Assembly: GCA_022844475.1 (NCBI GenBank)
Contig: JALHLR010000007.1
Location: 34,110 to 98,109 of the forward strand
Direction of reading: 5' to 3'
DNA: 64,000 bases
From: Hyphomonadaceae bacterium
GTDB lineage: Bacteria; Pseudomonadota; Alphaproteobacteria; Caulobacterales; Hyphomonadaceae
Shown: piece after piece, positions 1 through 9,459 of the stretch
Position numbering within the stretch: the first letter of the stretch is position 1
How the letters are laid out: each line of letters begins with the position of its first letter
Position numbers and translations under genes: made by a program
Notes under the pieces: model-generated
The model's input: the letters and a program-made list of their open reading frames with translations, nothing else
What the model was told of the DNA's origin: nothing
The model's database searches: none

Positions 1-207
1 GACGAAGACATGCGCCTGCCAGCCGATCTCGACTATCGCGCGATCGGCGGACTCTCGAACGAAGCGAAGGACAAGCTCTCGACCGTGCGGCCGGCAACTC
101 TGGGCCAGGCGGCGCGGATCGAAGGCATGACGCCCGGGGCGATTACTGCCGTGCTCGGGCATCTGAAGCGGACGGCCAGGAAGGTCGGGCGTGCCGCTCA
201 GGGGTGA
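1..207 (+). CDS. mnmG: MnmG (GidA) C-terminal fragment, tRNA wobble-uridine modification
   Basis: The reading frame is open from base 1 and ends at 207, so only the last 68 residues are present. They match the helical C-terminal domain of MnmG, with the hallmark pattern [16 protein letters not shown], then [19 protein letters not shown]. MnmG is the FAD enzyme that works with MnmE (TrmE) to place the aminomethyl-type modification on U34 of certain tRNAs, and this C-terminal domain is the part that contacts MnmE and tRNA. The gene sits directly before rsmG and parAB, the usual order in alphaproteobacteria. The start and the FAD domain lie outside the window. Confidence 0.95.
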   Translation, partial: DEDMRLPADLDYRAIGGLSNEAKDKLSTVRPATLGQAARIEGMTPGAITAVLGHLKRTARKVGRAAQG

Positions 208-291
208 TGGGCTTGCGGCCGGCGATGGCGAGCAGTGCGCAAAGCGCCCATCCGTCGAACAACGCGCACGTGCTTACGGAAGGTTCGACTG

Positions 292-957
292 ATGCCCTGG
301 CCCACTCACGATGAAGATGGCTTCGGGCCTGAAGACGCAGCCGGGCTGACCGGTGTTTCACGTGAAACACTGGCCCGCGTCCGTTCCTATCTTGCCGTGC
401 TGGACGTATGGCGCGAGCGAATCAATCTGATCGGGCCCGGAGAGGGGCGCCACCTGTGGCGGCGCCATGTGCTCGACAGCCTTCAGCTGCTCGACCAGAT
501 CGGGCCGGAGCACAGGAATATTGTTGATCTCGGCTCCGGGGCCGGATTTCCCGGACTGCTGATCGCAGCCGCCATGCTCGAGCGGCCAGGGGCATCGGTG
601 ACGCTCGTGGAGAAGAGCCCCCGGAAAACCGAATTCCTTGAAGCGGCTATTGCCCATGTGGGCCTGCCTGCCAGGGTTCTGACGACACGCATCGAGGACC
701 CGCCGGCGTCACTTGTCAGGGATCGTTTCGATCTGCTCACGGCGCGGGCGCTGGCGCCGCTGCCGAAGCTTTTGGGGTATGGTTACGCATGGCTTAAACC
801 TTCCGGTAAGGCCCTGCTGATGAAAGGTAGGGACACCGCCGCCGAATTGGCGGAGGCCCGCCTCTCCTGGACCTTCAAGGTCGCCGAGCGGCAGAGCCTC
901 TCCAGTCCGGAAGGGCGCGTGCTGACGATTTCGTCGATTGAACCCCGGAGGGCCTGA
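292..957 (+). CDS. rsmG: 16S rRNA (guanine-N7) methyltransferase RsmG (GidB)
   Basis: This 221-residue class I SAM-dependent methyltransferase methylates G527 of 16S rRNA. The SAM-binding loop VDLGSGAGFPG lies near residues 78-88, and an acidic strand end with LVEKSPRK follows. I chose ATG 292 because a GGAAGG-like ribosome site lies just upstream. The frame extends back to an ATG at 235, but those extra residues are basic and low in complexity and do not look like the family. The stop overlaps the parA start by one base. A perfect parS site is embedded at codons 21-26. RsmG loss is known to give low-level streptomycin resistance in other bacteria. Confidence 0.95.
   Translation: MPWPTHDEDGFGPEDAAGLTGVSRETLARVRSYLAVLDVWRERINLIGPGEGRHLWRRHVLDSLQLLDQIGPEHRNIVDLGSGAGFPGLLIAAAMLERPGASVTLVEKSPRKTEFLEAAIAHVGLPARVLTTRIEDPPASLVRDRFDLLTARALAPLPKLLGYGYAWLKPSGKALLMKGRDTAAELAEARLSWTFKVAERQSLSSPEGRVLTISSIEPRRA
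354..369. promoter_or_regulatory. parS centromere site inside rsmG
   Basis: The 16-base sequence TGTTTCACGTGAAACA is a perfect palindrome and agrees with the chromosomal parS consensus known from Caulobacter and Bacillus. ParB is loaded here and spreads along the DNA. The site lies in coding sequence about 0.6 kb before parA. I saw no second full match in the window. Confidence 0.93.
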
Positions 958-1742
958 TGCGCGTCATCGCCGTCGCCAACCAGAAGGGCGGAGTGGGCAA
1001 GACCACGACCGCCATCAATCTCGGCACCGCGCTCGCAGCGGTGGGCAAGCGCGTGCTCGTTATGGATTGCGATGCGCAGGGCAACGCTTCCACGGGCCTC
1101 GGCGTCGAGCCGATGGCGCGCGCCAAGACCAGCTATGATGTGCTGGTCGGCGATGGCGGCATGGTCGATGCGATCGTGAAAACGAAAGTGCCGAACCTCG
1201 ATCTCATCCCGGGCGATGAAAACCTCGCCGGCGTCGAGACGATGCTGCACAATGATCCGGAGAAGAACTTCAAGCTGAGGCAAGCCTTCGCTGCGTTCGC
1301 GAAGCTGGGCCGTGACTACGACACGGTGCTGATCGATTGCCCGCCCTCGCTGTCGACCGTGACGATCAATGCCATGGTTGCGGCCAACGCCGTGCTCGTT
1401 CCGCTGCAGTGCGAGTTCCTGGCGATGGAAGGTCTCTCGCAGATTCTTCGCACCATCGAGCTGGTACGCTCGGGCCTCAATCCCGATCTCGAAGTGCAGG
1501 GCGTCGTGCTGACCATGTACGACAAGCGGAACAACCTCTCCGACCAGGTCGCCACAGAAGTGCGCACCTACCTCGGCTCCAAGGTTTACCAGACAGTCAT
1601 ACCCCGGAATGTACGTTTGTCCGAGGCCCCGTCCTTCGGACTACCGGCCATACTCTATGACCACAAATGCTCCGGCAGCGAGGCCTACATAATGCTCGCC
1701 CAGGAGCTGATGCAGCGTGAACGCGAGAGGGCGGCGGCGTGA
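957..1742 (+). CDS. parA: Chromosome partitioning ATPase ParA
   Basis: This 261-residue protein is a Soj/ParA family ATPase that moves ParB-parS complexes during origin segregation. The deviant Walker A motif KGGVGKTT is at residues 10-17, with the signature lysine, and the Walker B region VLIDCPPSLS is near residue 124. There is no N-terminal helix-turn-helix extension, which is typical of chromosomal rather than plasmid ParA. The ATG overlaps the rsmG stop by one base, and the stop overlaps the parB GTG by four bases, so the three genes are probably co-translated. Confidence 0.97.
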   Translation: MRVIAVANQKGGVGKTTTAINLGTALAAVGKRVLVMDCDAQGNASTGLGVEPMARAKTSYDVLVGDGGMVDAIVKTKVPNLDLIPGDENLAGVETMLHNDPEKNFKLRQAFAAFAKLGRDYDTVLIDCPPSLSTVTINAMVAANAVLVPLQCEFLAMEGLSQILRTIELVRSGLNPDLEVQGVVLTMYDKRNNLSDQVATEVRTYLGSKVYQTVIPRNVRLSEAPSFGLPAILYDHKCSGSEAYIMLAQELMQRERERAAA

Positions 1743-2683
1743 CCCAACCTATGAAACAGGCAAGACTAGGCCGCGGATTGTCGGCCCTGCTGGGCGACTA
1801 TGCCGGCGCACGCAACGCCATCGAGGGCGGCGAATCCGTGGCGGCCGAAGCCAATGCTCCGTCTACGGAAGATCTGTCGGCGTCGGAGATCGCGATTGAT
1901 CGCATCGTGCCGAACCCGAAGCAGCCGCGGCGCACTTTCGTCGAGGCTGACCTCGAGGAGCTGACCGAGTCGATCAGGACCAAGGGCGTCATCCAGCCTA
2001 TCCTGGTGCGCCCCGATCCGTCGCAGCCGGAAATGTTCGAGATCATCGCAGGCGAGCGGCGCTGGCGCGCGGCGCGGCGCGCCGGTCTCTCGATGGTGCC
2101 GGCCGTCGTGCGCGAGATGGACGATCGCGAGATGCTCGAGATCGCCATCATCGAGAACGTGCAGCGCGCCGACCTCAATGCCGTGGAAGAAGCCGAAGCC
2201 TACAAGGCGCTGATCGACCGGTTCGGGCGGACGCAGGAGTCGGTCGCGCAGCAGGTCGGCAAGAGCCGCGAGCATGTGTCGAACACGCTGCGCCTGCTGT
2301 CGCTTCCCGAAGACGTGCGCGAGCATGTGCGCGAGGCGCGTCTGACACCGGGCCATGCGCGCGCGCTGATGAAGACATCAGATCCGTCAGGCTTCGCCGC
2401 GACGGTGATCGCAAGGCAGCTGTCGGTGCGCGAGACAGAGGCGCTGTCCAAGGCGGACAAGGTATCGGGCGGCAAGTCCGCGGTGGACGCCGACAAGGAC
2501 GTCGACACCAAGGCGCTGGAACTCGACCTGCAGCGCGCGCTGGGGCTGGACGTCGACATCCGCCACATGAACGGCAAGGGCGGAGAGGTGCGCATCAGGT
2601 ATGCGCAGCTGGAACAGCTCGACGAGATCTGCCGGCTCCTCTCGCGGCCGCGTGCCGTGGTCGCGAACGACGGGCTGGACTAG
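1739..2683 (+). CDS. parB: Chromosome partitioning protein ParB (parS-binding CTPase)
   Basis: This 314-residue ParB/Spo0J protein starts at GTG 1739, overlapping the parA stop. A second start at ATG 1751 is also possible. The N terminus carries the RLGRGLSALLGD peptide that usually contacts ParA. The N-terminal clamp domain has the CTP-binding box GERRWRAARRAGL near residue 105. The central helix-turn-helix, around residues 165-190 (QESVAQQVGKSREHVSNTL), reads parS. The C-terminal dimerisation segment is present (EVRIRYAQLEQLDEICRLL). It acts together with the site at 354-369. Confidence 0.97.
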   Translation: MTQPMKQARLGRGLSALLGDYAGARNAIEGGESVAAEANAPSTEDLSASEIAIDRIVPNPKQPRRTFVEADLEELTESIRTKGVIQPILVRPDPSQPEMFEIIAGERRWRAARRAGLSMVPAVVREMDDREMLEIAIIENVQRADLNAVEEAEAYKALIDRFGRTQESVAQQVGKSREHVSNTLRLLSLPEDVREHVREARLTPGHARALMKTSDPSGFAATVIARQLSVRETEALSKADKVSGGKSAVDADKDVDTKALELDLQRALGLDVDIRHMNGKGGEVRIRYAQLEQLDEICRLLSRPRAVVANDGLD

Positions 2684-2703
2684 ATCCGGCTGGCGCCTGG
2701 CAG

Positions 2704-2721
2704 GCGAGGACAGGTCCTCGC
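2704..2721. terminator. Hairpin between convergent parB and holA
   Basis: GCGAGGAC and GTCCTCGC form a perfect 8-bp stem with a 2-base loop. The hairpin lies 20 bases after the parB stop and directly after the holA stop. There is no U tract on either strand, so intrinsic termination is only a guess from position and shape. Confidence 0.35.
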
Positions 2722-3735
2722 TCAGATTGTGCGCGTCGCAATCCGGTGGATCAGGTTGCGGATGATCGCGTCCGATGGCGCTCCCGCCTGCTTGCAGGAT
2801 TTCTCGGCGTCGTAGAGCCGGGCGATGGTCCGCTGCAGCGCAGGTCCGCGCCAGTCGCGGACGGCGCGCGAGAAGGCGGGCCACTCTTTCTCGAACACGG
2901 GCGGGCGCAGGCGCATGCCGGATCCTGCGCCTGACCCCACCGCGTCGATCACGCGCAGCATGCGGAAGTGCAGGGTGCGCAGGGCGGAGATCGGATTGCC
3001 GCCGGCGTCGAGATAGCGGTTGATCGACAACGTCGCCTGCGCGGTGTCTCCGAGGATCGCCGCATCGGCTGCGTCGTCAGCGCCGCGCGGCTGTTCGGCC
3101 GAGGCAAGCAGGCTGATGTCATGCGCCGTCACGGCGCGGCCGAGGCCGATGGCGTAGAGTTCGAGTTTCTCAAGTTCGGAAAGTGCGAGGCGGCGATCAC
3201 CGGGCAGTTCCGCGACAAAGGCGGCGAGGGCGGGCTCTTCCATCGCGACGCCTGCGGCGGCGAGGCGACGGGTCACCAGATCGTTGATCGTCGCTTCATC
3301 ATCGGCATAGAGCTGCAGCGCCTGTGCGGCGTCGGAGGCTTCGAACGCACCGCGCAGCTTGCTCGCCTTGCCAAGATCGCCGCCTTCGATGATCCAGGCG
3401 GCTTCAGGACTGAGCAGACCCTTCTCGATATCGCCAAGGATTTCGATGACGGGCTTCGCGCTCGTCTCGCGCTCGATCCGTACACGGACAAGCCGGTCTC
3501 CGCCCATGAGTGAGCGTGCGACCAGCTCGTCGGCGAGCGTCTGCGGATCACGCTTCAGGTCGTCGTCTGACAGCTTGACCAGGTTGAAGGGATCGATACC
3601 GGGGACCCAGCGCTGCGCCAGCATGTCGGCGGCCGTGGAGACAAGTCCCGGGTCGCCGCCGAAGACGAGGGCGATGCGCGTCTTCCCCTGCGGCTTGTCG
3701 CAGAAGGCGAGGGCGCGTGCGCCCGCGAGCTTCAT
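2722..3735 (-). CDS. holA: DNA polymerase III subunit delta HolA
   Basis: This 337-residue protein is the delta subunit of the clamp loader, which opens the beta clamp. It has the family pattern with an AAA+-like N-terminal domain lacking Walker motifs (LVFGGDPGLV near residue 25). The central region has AWIIEGGDLGKASKLR, then ELPGDRRLALSELEKLELYAIG, and the C-terminal helical domain contains LRTLHFRMLRVIDA. It is the last gene of the minus-strand run with leuS and lptE, and its ATG overlaps the lptE stop by four bases. Confidence 0.93.
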   Translation of the reverse strand: MKLAGARALAFCDKPQGKTRIALVFGGDPGLVSTAADMLAQRWVPGIDPFNLVKLSDDDLKRDPQTLADELVARSLMGGDRLVRVRIERETSAKPVIEILGDIEKGLLSPEAAWIIEGGDLGKASKLRGAFEASDAAQALQLYADDEATINDLVTRRLAAAGVAMEEPALAAFVAELPGDRRLALSELEKLELYAIGLGRAVTAHDISLLASAEQPRGADDAADAAILGDTAQATLSINRYLDAGGNPISALRTLHFRMLRVIDAVGSGAGSGMRLRPPVFEKEWPAFSRAVRDWRGPALQRTIARLYDAEKSCKQAGAPSDAIIRNLIHRIATRTI

Positions 3736-4307
3736 GGCGTGGTGGGCGCCGGTTGGGCAGGCTGCGCAGGCTGCGCAGGCGCAACCGGGGAGCGGCCGGT
3801 CTTCGGGTCCACCGTCTTGCCCGCGGCGATGATCATCTCGGCGCGGATCGAGCGCGCGAGCAGTGTTGCAAGCCGCTCCTGCGCCGCCGTCTGGGCTGCG
3901 AGGTCGCTATAGGCCGCGTCGGCGAAGTTGAAGCTCGCCCGTTCCTCCACCGTGCCGGTGCCGAGAATGGCGCCGCCCGTCCCGCGCAGTGTCCAGGTGG
4001 CGACGCCGACATAGTCGGAGCGCGAGGCTGCCTGGTCGGGCGCAAAGGCGAGCCGTTCGATCGCTTGCCGAAGCGCAATGTCGAGCGTGCCGGCGCTGAA
4101 GCCCGGAACACCCTGTCCCACGGAGCGAACGAGCTCCTGGCGCAGGAAGTGACCTGTGCGGCCCGAGGCGGTGCCGGCGGTCGCGGTGGCGCGGATTTCG
4201 TTGATCGTGATCGGGCCGGTGCTTGCCTGTCCTCCGCCATAGACGGGCGAGAAACCGCAGGCGGTGAGCGGCAGGAGGGCGAGGGCAAGGAAGGCTGCGC
4301 GGATCAT
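3732..4307 (-). CDS. lptE: LPS assembly outer-membrane lipoprotein LptE
   Basis: This 191-residue protein has a short signal peptide ending in a lipobox ([13 protein letters not shown]), so Cys17 should be lipidated. LptE plugs the LptD barrel and helps deliver lipopolysaccharide to the outer leaflet. The G-F-x-P-V/L-Y motif just after the lipid cysteine is typical of alphaproteobacterial LptE. The C-terminal tail is proline- and alanine-rich. The gene overlaps leuS and holA by four bases each, which is the usual alphaproteobacterial arrangement leuS-lptE-holA. Confidence 0.9.
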   Translation of the reverse strand: MIRAAFLALALLPLTACGFSPVYGGGQASTGPITINEIRATATAGTASGRTGHFLRQELVRSVGQGVPGFSAGTLDIALRQAIERLAFAPDQAASRSDYVGVATWTLRGTGGAILGTGTVEERASFNFADAAYSDLAAQTAAQERLATLLARSIRAEMIIAAGKTVDPKTGRSPVAPAQPAQPAQPAPTTP

Positions 4308-6919
4308 GATGCGACGATATTGACGATACGGCCGGGGACCACAATCACCTTTCGCACGGTGAGACCGGCCAGATGTTGCGTCACCGCATCATCTTCGCGC
4401 GCGGCGGCTTCCACCGCCGCAGGGTCGGCGCTTGCGGCGACGGTTATTTCCGCGCGCTTCTTGCCGTTGATCTGGACCGGAAGGGTGAGCGTGTCGGAGA
4501 CCAGCAGGGCAGGGTCGGGGGTTGGCCATTTTGCTGTCGCCACCATCCCGCCGCCGCCCAGCAGCGCCCAGCATTCTTCTGACAGGTGCGGCGCGAAGGG
4601 CGCGGCGATCTGGGCGAACAGGCGCAGCGCCTCGCGGCGGGCCGTGGCCATGCCGGGAAGCGTGGATTGCTCGGCTTTGCGCAGAGCATTGCCCAGCTCG
4701 TTCATGCGGGCGATGCCGACATTGAAGTGGAATTTCTCGATGCCGTTGGTCACATCGCGCACCGTGCGATGGGCGAGGCGGCGCAGCTCCAGCGGCTCGC
4801 CGCTGTCGGCCGGGCCATCGTCTGCGGCAGGCGCAGCTTCAACCAGCGACCAGAGTTTCTGGATCGAGCCCCACGCGCCGCGCACACCGGCGTCGGTCCA
4901 TTCGAAATCGCGCTCTGGGGGAGAGTCCGACAGGACGAACCAGCGCGCAACGTCTGCACCGTAGTCGGCGATGATCTGGATCGGATCAACGACGTTCTTC
5001 TTCGACTTCGACATCTTCTCGACGCCGCCGATCGTGACAGGCTTGCCGCTCGAGATTTCGACCAGCGCCCCGTCGCGCTTCTCGATCTCCTCGGGCAGGA
5101 GCCACTGGCCGTCCGCAGACCTGTAGGTCTCGTGCGTGACCATGCCCTGCGTGAAGAGGCCGGCGAAGGGTTCGCCGCTGGGCAGGTCGAGCAGGCCGAT
5201 GTCGCGCAGGGCGCGGGTGAAGAAGCGCGAGTAGAGCAGGTGGAGAACCGCATGCTCGACACCGCCGATATACTGGTCGACCGGCAGCCAGTAGCCGGCT
5301 TCTTCCCTGTTGATCGGCTCTTTCGATTTCGGATCGCAGAAGCGCGCAAAGTACCAGGATGAATCGACAAACGTGTCCATCGTGTCGGTTTCGCGTTCCG
5401 CCTTGCCGGCGCATTTCGGACACGTGACGTGTTTCCACGTCGGATGGCGCGCCAGCGGATTGCCGGGCTCGGAGAAGTCCGCATTGTCCGGCAGCCGCAC
5501 CGGCAGCTGATCGTCGGGTACAGGTACAGTGCCGCACGCCGCACACTTGATGACGGGGATCGGACATCCCCAGTAGCGCTGGCGCGAGACGCCCCAGTCG
5601 CGCAGGCGGTATTGCGTGGTGGCCTCGCCGGCCTGACGATTCACCAGCGCCTTGATCGCAGCCGTGATCGCATCCTTCGTCGAGAGCCCGTCCAGGAAGT
5701 CGGAATTGTAGATCGTGCCATCGCCGGCATAGGCCTCGCCGCGCACGGTGTAGGTTTCAGGATCGGCGCCAGGCGGCAGCACGACCGGCTTGAAGGGCAG
5801 GCCGTATTTCTCCGCGAACTCGATGTCGCGCTGGTCGCCTGCGGGCGAGCCGAAGATCGCGCCAGTGCCATAGGTCGACAGCACGAAGTTCGCCGCCCAG
5901 ACGGGCAGCTCCCAGCTGGGATCGAACGGATGCTTCACGCGGATGCCGAGGTCGATCCCGACCTTGTCGGCCTTCTCGATGTCGGCTTCGGACGTGCCGC
6001 GCGCGGCGCAATCGGCCATGAACCTGGCCACGTCTGGGCGCGACCTGGCGATCTGCCTGGTTAGCGGATGGTCCGGCGCGAGCGCGAGGAAGGCCGCGCC
6101 GAACAGCGTGTCGGGGCGTGTGGTGAAGACCTCGATCGGGTCGGTCGCGTGATTGCGGCCGAGGGCGTCCTTGTCGCTCGGCAGGAAATCCGGCGCGTGC
6201 GCGATTTCCCACCAGATCTTCGCGCCCTGCGATTTGCCAATCCAGTTGGCCTGCATGGTGCGGACCTTGTCGGGCCAGCGGTCGAGCGAATTCAGGTCTT
6301 CCAGCAGGTCATCACCATACTTCGTGATGCGGAAGAACCACTGCTCAAGCTCGCGCTGCTCGACAACCGCGCCGGAGCGCCAGCCGCGACCGTCCACCAC
6401 CTGCTCGTTGGCGAGCACGGTGTTCTCGACCGGATCCCAGTTCACCTTGGCGGAGCGGCGATAGACGAGGTCGTTCGCCAGCATCTTCAGGAAGATGCGC
6501 TGCTGCTGTTCGTAATAGTCAGGCTCGCAGGTGGTGACCTCCTTCGACCAGTCGAAGGACAGGCCGAGCGGCGCGAACTGATCCTTCATCGCCTGGATGT
6601 TCTGCAGCGTCCAGGTGCGGGGCTGGGCTTGTCTCTCGATGGCGGCGTTCTCGGCAGGCAGGCCGAACGCATCCCAGCCCATCGGGTGCAGGACGTTGTA
6701 GCCATTGGCGATGCGATAGCGGGCGACGACATCGCCCATCGCATAGTTGCGGACATGGCCCATGTGCAGCCGGCCCGACGGGTAGGGGAACATCTCGAGG
6801 ATGTAGGCCTTCGGCATGTCGCCCGCTTCCCTTGCGGACTTCGCGCGGAAGACCTGTGCGCGCTCCCAGGCTGCGCGCCATTTCGGCTCTGTCTCTTTGG
6901 GATTGTAGCGGGTGGCCAT
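4304..6919 (-). CDS. leuS: Leucyl-tRNA synthetase
   Basis: This 871-residue class I synthetase charges tRNA-Leu. The HIGH-type motif is HMGH at residues 52-55 within [17 protein letters not shown], and the KMSKS motif ([11 protein letters not shown]) is near residue 635. The CP1 editing domain contains [12 protein letters not shown], and a zinc-type motif CAACG...CPKCAG is visible near residue 480. I chose ATG 6919 ([14 protein letters not shown]). The 17 residues before it, from 6970, do not match the family. The gene overlaps lptE by four bases. Confidence 0.97.
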   Translation of the reverse strand: MATRYNPKETEPKWRAAWERAQVFRAKSAREAGDMPKAYILEMFPYPSGRLHMGHVRNYAMGDVVARYRIANGYNVLHPMGWDAFGLPAENAAIERQAQPRTWTLQNIQAMKDQFAPLGLSFDWSKEVTTCEPDYYEQQQRIFLKMLANDLVYRRSAKVNWDPVENTVLANEQVVDGRGWRSGAVVEQRELEQWFFRITKYGDDLLEDLNSLDRWPDKVRTMQANWIGKSQGAKIWWEIAHAPDFLPSDKDALGRNHATDPIEVFTTRPDTLFGAAFLALAPDHPLTRQIARSRPDVARFMADCAARGTSEADIEKADKVGIDLGIRVKHPFDPSWELPVWAANFVLSTYGTGAIFGSPAGDQRDIEFAEKYGLPFKPVVLPPGADPETYTVRGEAYAGDGTIYNSDFLDGLSTKDAITAAIKALVNRQAGEATTQYRLRDWGVSRQRYWGCPIPVIKCAACGTVPVPDDQLPVRLPDNADFSEPGNPLARHPTWKHVTCPKCAGKAERETDTMDTFVDSSWYFARFCDPKSKEPINREEAGYWLPVDQYIGGVEHAVLHLLYSRFFTRALRDIGLLDLPSGEPFAGLFTQGMVTHETYRSADGQWLLPEEIEKRDGALVEISSGKPVTIGGVEKMSKSKKNVVDPIQIIADYGADVARWFVLSDSPPERDFEWTDAGVRGAWGSIQKLWSLVEAAPAADDGPADSGEPLELRRLAHRTVRDVTNGIEKFHFNVGIARMNELGNALRKAEQSTLPGMATARREALRLFAQIAAPFAPHLSEECWALLGGGGMVATAKWPTPDPALLVSDTLTLPVQINGKKRAEITVAASADPAAVEAAAREDDAVTQHLAGLTVRKVIVVPGRIVNIVAS

Positions 6920-6987
6920 CGTGTCGCTCGTGTCCGTTCGGAAGCGGGGGTTTGCATATCCCGCCGCCAAACGAAAGGCGACGGGAC

Positions 6988-7443
6988 TTATTCGTCGCCG
7001 CCGAGTCGAAGCTGGCGGGCCTTGGCAAGGATGGCGTTCTCGAGCGCGATATTGGTGTCCGGGCTTACCGAGGCGGGCACCCAGGCGCCGCCAACCAGCG
7101 TTTCACGGAACACGGCGGCCGAAATGCCATCGGCGCGCAGTCGCGTATCCAGGATGTAGACAGTGGCCTTCAGGCGCTCATCGGCTTTCGACGGGTTGGC
7201 GTACCAGTCGGTGATGACGACGCCGCCATAGGGGTCTGCAGATGCAAGCGGAAGGAAAGACAGCGTGTCGAGCGTGGCGCGCCACAGATAGGCGTTGACG
7301 CCCAGGTTGCCGGTTTCTTCGGGCCCCAGCTGGGCGCTGGAGGATTCGGCCGAGCTTGCGGTGGAGGAGCCGAAGATGGTGCAGCCCGAGGCCACCAGGC
7401 CGGCGGAAACCATCAGGGCGGCAGTCGCCACACGTGAAAACAT
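6988..7443 (-). CDS. DUF3576 family lipoprotein
   Basis: This 151-residue protein has a signal peptide with the lipobox LVASGC, so it is probably anchored in the envelope. The mature part has the DUF3576 pattern ([18 protein letters not shown], then [12 protein letters not shown], then AVFRE). The function of the family is unknown, but it is commonly found just upstream of leuS-lptE in alphaproteobacteria, as here. The first in-frame ATG is 7443. Two GTG codons immediately before it could also serve. The gap to leuS is 68 bases and the genes point the same way, so they may share a transcript. Confidence 0.85.
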   Translation of the reverse strand: MFSRVATAALMVSAGLVASGCTIFGSSTASSAESSSAQLGPEETGNLGVNAYLWRATLDTLSFLPLASADPYGGVVITDWYANPSKADERLKATVYILDTRLRADGISAAVFRETLVGGAWVPASVSPDTNIALENAILAKARQLRLGGDE

Positions 7444-7635
7444 CACCACGTCACTCCGTCATCCGGCGCACTGCGCCCCCAGGGGAAGCCCCCCGCTCGA
7501 CAAAGGGGGAGGCCAGGGAGCCGCTTCCTTAGCTGCTGGCCGGTCCCGCACGCAAGGGCCGAGCACCGTTAGCCCCGCCGCAACACCGCCTCATATAGAG
7601 CGTGGAGTGAACTGAGATTGCGGAGGAATTCTGGC

Positions 7636-8859
7636 ATGCGCCGACCTATTTCGCCGAACCTGACGCTTGCAGCGCTCGCCCTTGGCGCAGCTGGACCCGC
7701 TTTCGCCCAGTCGGGCGACGGCGAATGGCAGACGAAGGCCGAGGCCGTGCTGGTCGCTGCCGCGATCGACGAGGGCGATCCCATAGCGCCCGCGGGAGAT
7801 GTGCTGCTGGGCTCGGCAATGCTGGAGGTCTCCCGCGCCGACACGTTCGAGAACGGGCTCACGCTCGGCTGGCTGGGCGCGCTGCGTTTTGAACGGGATG
7901 CGGCCTCGCGGCCAGCATTTGCGGGCGCGTTTGCCGCCTGTCCGGCGGCTGTGCCGGTGTGCCCTTCGGCTGGCGGGCTGTCGCCGGTCGCTCCGTCAAC
8001 CGGCCTTGTCGTGGGCGGTGTGCCGAGGGATGAGAACGGCTTCGTGGCGCTGGAGGCGGCGTCGGTGTCGCTCGCCGGGCCATGGGGCGAGGGGGTGCTG
8101 GGCTGGGACGCCGGCGCCGCAGCGCGGCTCGATGCGCGTGCTCCAAGCGTTCTCAACCGGGCCTCGGCCTATTCGACGGGCCTTGACCCAACGGCGCTCA
8201 GCGTCGTGAGGGCGCGCAATGACGCGACCGGGTCATCGGCGAAGGCGAGCTATCTTTCGCCACGCTGGCTTGGGTTGCGCCTGGGCGTCTCCTACACGCC
8301 CGAAGCCAGTGAGCGTACCGCCGACTTCGACCCGGATTTCAGCGGACCCGGGCTGGCTTCTGCCCAGCTCGAGAATGTCTGGGAGGGCGCCGTTTCGTTC
8401 GCCCGTCAGTTTGCCGAGCAGGATCTGCGCCTCCGCGGCGCTGTCACCTACACGAACGCCGCCTCCGCGACCTCGCTTGCAGCCTTTGGCGACTACGAAG
8501 CCTGGGGCGCAGGCATGGAAGTCGAGCATGACGGCTGGACTGGCGGCGCCCGCTGGCTGTCCAGCAACAACGCCTGGAGGTCGGGCGGGGGCGATTACGA
8601 GGCCTTGGAAGTTGGCCTCGTGAAGGACGTCGAGGGCTGGCGGTTCGGCGTCGAGGCTGGCTGGGCTTCGGACGGGCTTCTGGACGTGGAAGGCGCCAGC
8701 TGGCTGGTCGGCGTCAGCCACGACATTTCCGAAAACCTGGCGCTCGGGCTCGCCTGGAGTGCTGCTCAGGCAGACATTCCGGTACCGGCCGGAATCAGCT
8801 CCGGCCACAGAAATGCCAGTAATGACGGGCTCTTGGTCGAGTTCACTGTGCGCAATTAG
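7636..8859 (+). CDS. Porin-like outer-membrane beta-barrel protein
   Basis: This 407-residue protein starts at ATG 7636, preceded by GGAGG. A signal peptide ends with PAFAQ about residue 25. The mature sequence consists of many short amphipathic strands separated by Gly/Asp/Asn turns (for example DYEALEVGLVKDVEGWRFGVEAGW) and ends in FTVRN. This is the layout of the Gram-negative porin (porin_4-like) superfamily. The substrate is unknown. A cysteine pair near residues 95-105 (AACPAAVPVCP) may form a loop disulfide. It stands alone, divergent from the DUF3576 gene. Confidence 0.7.
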   Translation: MRRPISPNLTLAALALGAAGPAFAQSGDGEWQTKAEAVLVAAAIDEGDPIAPAGDVLLGSAMLEVSRADTFENGLTLGWLGALRFERDAASRPAFAGAFAACPAAVPVCPSAGGLSPVAPSTGLVVGGVPRDENGFVALEAASVSLAGPWGEGVLGWDAGAAARLDARAPSVLNRASAYSTGLDPTALSVVRARNDATGSSAKASYLSPRWLGLRLGVSYTPEASERTADFDPDFSGPGLASAQLENVWEGAVSFARQFAEQDLRLRGAVTYTNAASATSLAAFGDYEAWGAGMEVEHDGWTGGARWLSSNNAWRSGGGDYEALEVGLVKDVEGWRFGVEAGWASDGLLDVEGASWLVGVSHDISENLALGLAWSAAQADIPVPAGISSGHRNASNDGLLVEFTVRN

Positions 8860-8897
8860 TGACACCCTCTGGCGAAAGAGAGCCAAAGGGCAGCGAA

Positions 8898-8912
8898 TTA
8901 ACTCCTGTTAAC
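8898..8912. promoter_or_regulatory. Near-CtrA inverted motif before the small secreted protein gene
   Basis: TTAACTCCTGTTAAC contains two TTAA blocks with a 6-base spacer. The CtrA consensus has a 7-base spacer, so this is one base short. It lies about 46 bases before ATG 8959, a promoter-like distance. Confidence 0.25.
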
Positions 8913-8958
8913 TTTTGTAGGCCGAGTCGCGGGTATTATGTCAGGCAAGAGGGTGGAC

Positions 8959-9459
8959 ATGCGTATTTCCACGTCATTGCTGTGTCTGGCCGCCTCACTG
9001 GCGGCAGCCCCTGCGTTCGCGCAGGGAACGACGCAGCCTTCTGCGAAACCGCAGGCCCAGCCTCTTTCGCAGTCCACTGCCCAGCTTGGCGCCAAGGCGG
9101 CGCAGCCCTCCCCGTTCACGTTCGGCCTTGGGCTGAACAAGGGCGGCTCCGAGCATTCGCTGCTGCCGGTTGGCCCGATCACAAAGGACGAGCTGGAGCT
9201 TACCTGGAAGCCGGCGAACAACTGGGATGTCACGCTCGACCTCACCAGCCGCTCGCCCAACGAGCTGCCCAGCCAGCTTTTCCCGCGCGAGGAAGTCACC
9301 GCGGGCGTTACCTATCAGGTCACGCCGCGCTTCCGTCTCGGCGGCGGCGTTACCGTCAAGGGCAACTCGGTCGCCGAGTCGCTGTCTGACCCCGCCACCC
9401 GCTTCGGCAAGGAAGGCTCGGAAGCCTCCGTGCGCATCGAGTCCGCGTTCTCGTTCTAG
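8959..9459 (+). CDS. Small secreted protein, possibly NtrZ-like
   Basis: This 166-residue protein has a clear signal peptide (MRISTSLLCLAASL, cut after PAFAQ), followed by a Gln/Pro/Ala-rich linker. The C-terminal part, from about residue 60, alternates charged and hydrophobic residues like a beta sheet (LELTWKPANNWDVTLDLTSR, then EEVTAGVTYQVTPRFRLGGG). This layout recalls the alphaproteobacterial NtrZ family of periplasmic regulators of the NtrY kinase, but the resemblance is from memory and weak. ATG 8959 has a GAGGG site, and the upstream ATG 8938 has none. The stop shares the palindrome CTAG with the stop of the convergent next gene. Confidence 0.55.
   Translation: MRISTSLLCLAASLAAAPAFAQGTTQPSAKPQAQPLSQSTAQLGAKAAQPSPFTFGLGLNKGGSEHSLLPVGPITKDELELTWKPANNWDVTLDLTSRSPNELPSQLFPREEVTAGVTYQVTPRFRLGGGVTVKGNSVAESLSDPATRFGKEGSEASVRIESAFSF

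Noticed and set aside
3717..4964. Long plus-strand frame opposite lptE and leuS
   Set aside because: It is Arg/Ala-rich and antisense to well-recognised genes. High GC content creates such frames throughout the window.
5421..5446. Possible second parS-like sequence in leuS (CACGTGACGTGTTTCCACGT)
   Set aside because: The two halves are in the wrong arrangement and do not form the 16-bp palindrome.
7432..7444. CACACGTGAAAAC near the DUF3576 start as a parS
   Set aside because: Only the right half resembles parS. The left half does not match, so it is probably chance.
7489..7512. C-run and G-run inverted repeat around GCTCGACAAA as a REP-type element
   Set aside because: The arms are only five uniform bases long, and similar short C/G arms occur by chance in this GC-rich sequence. 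I saw no second copy with the same loop.
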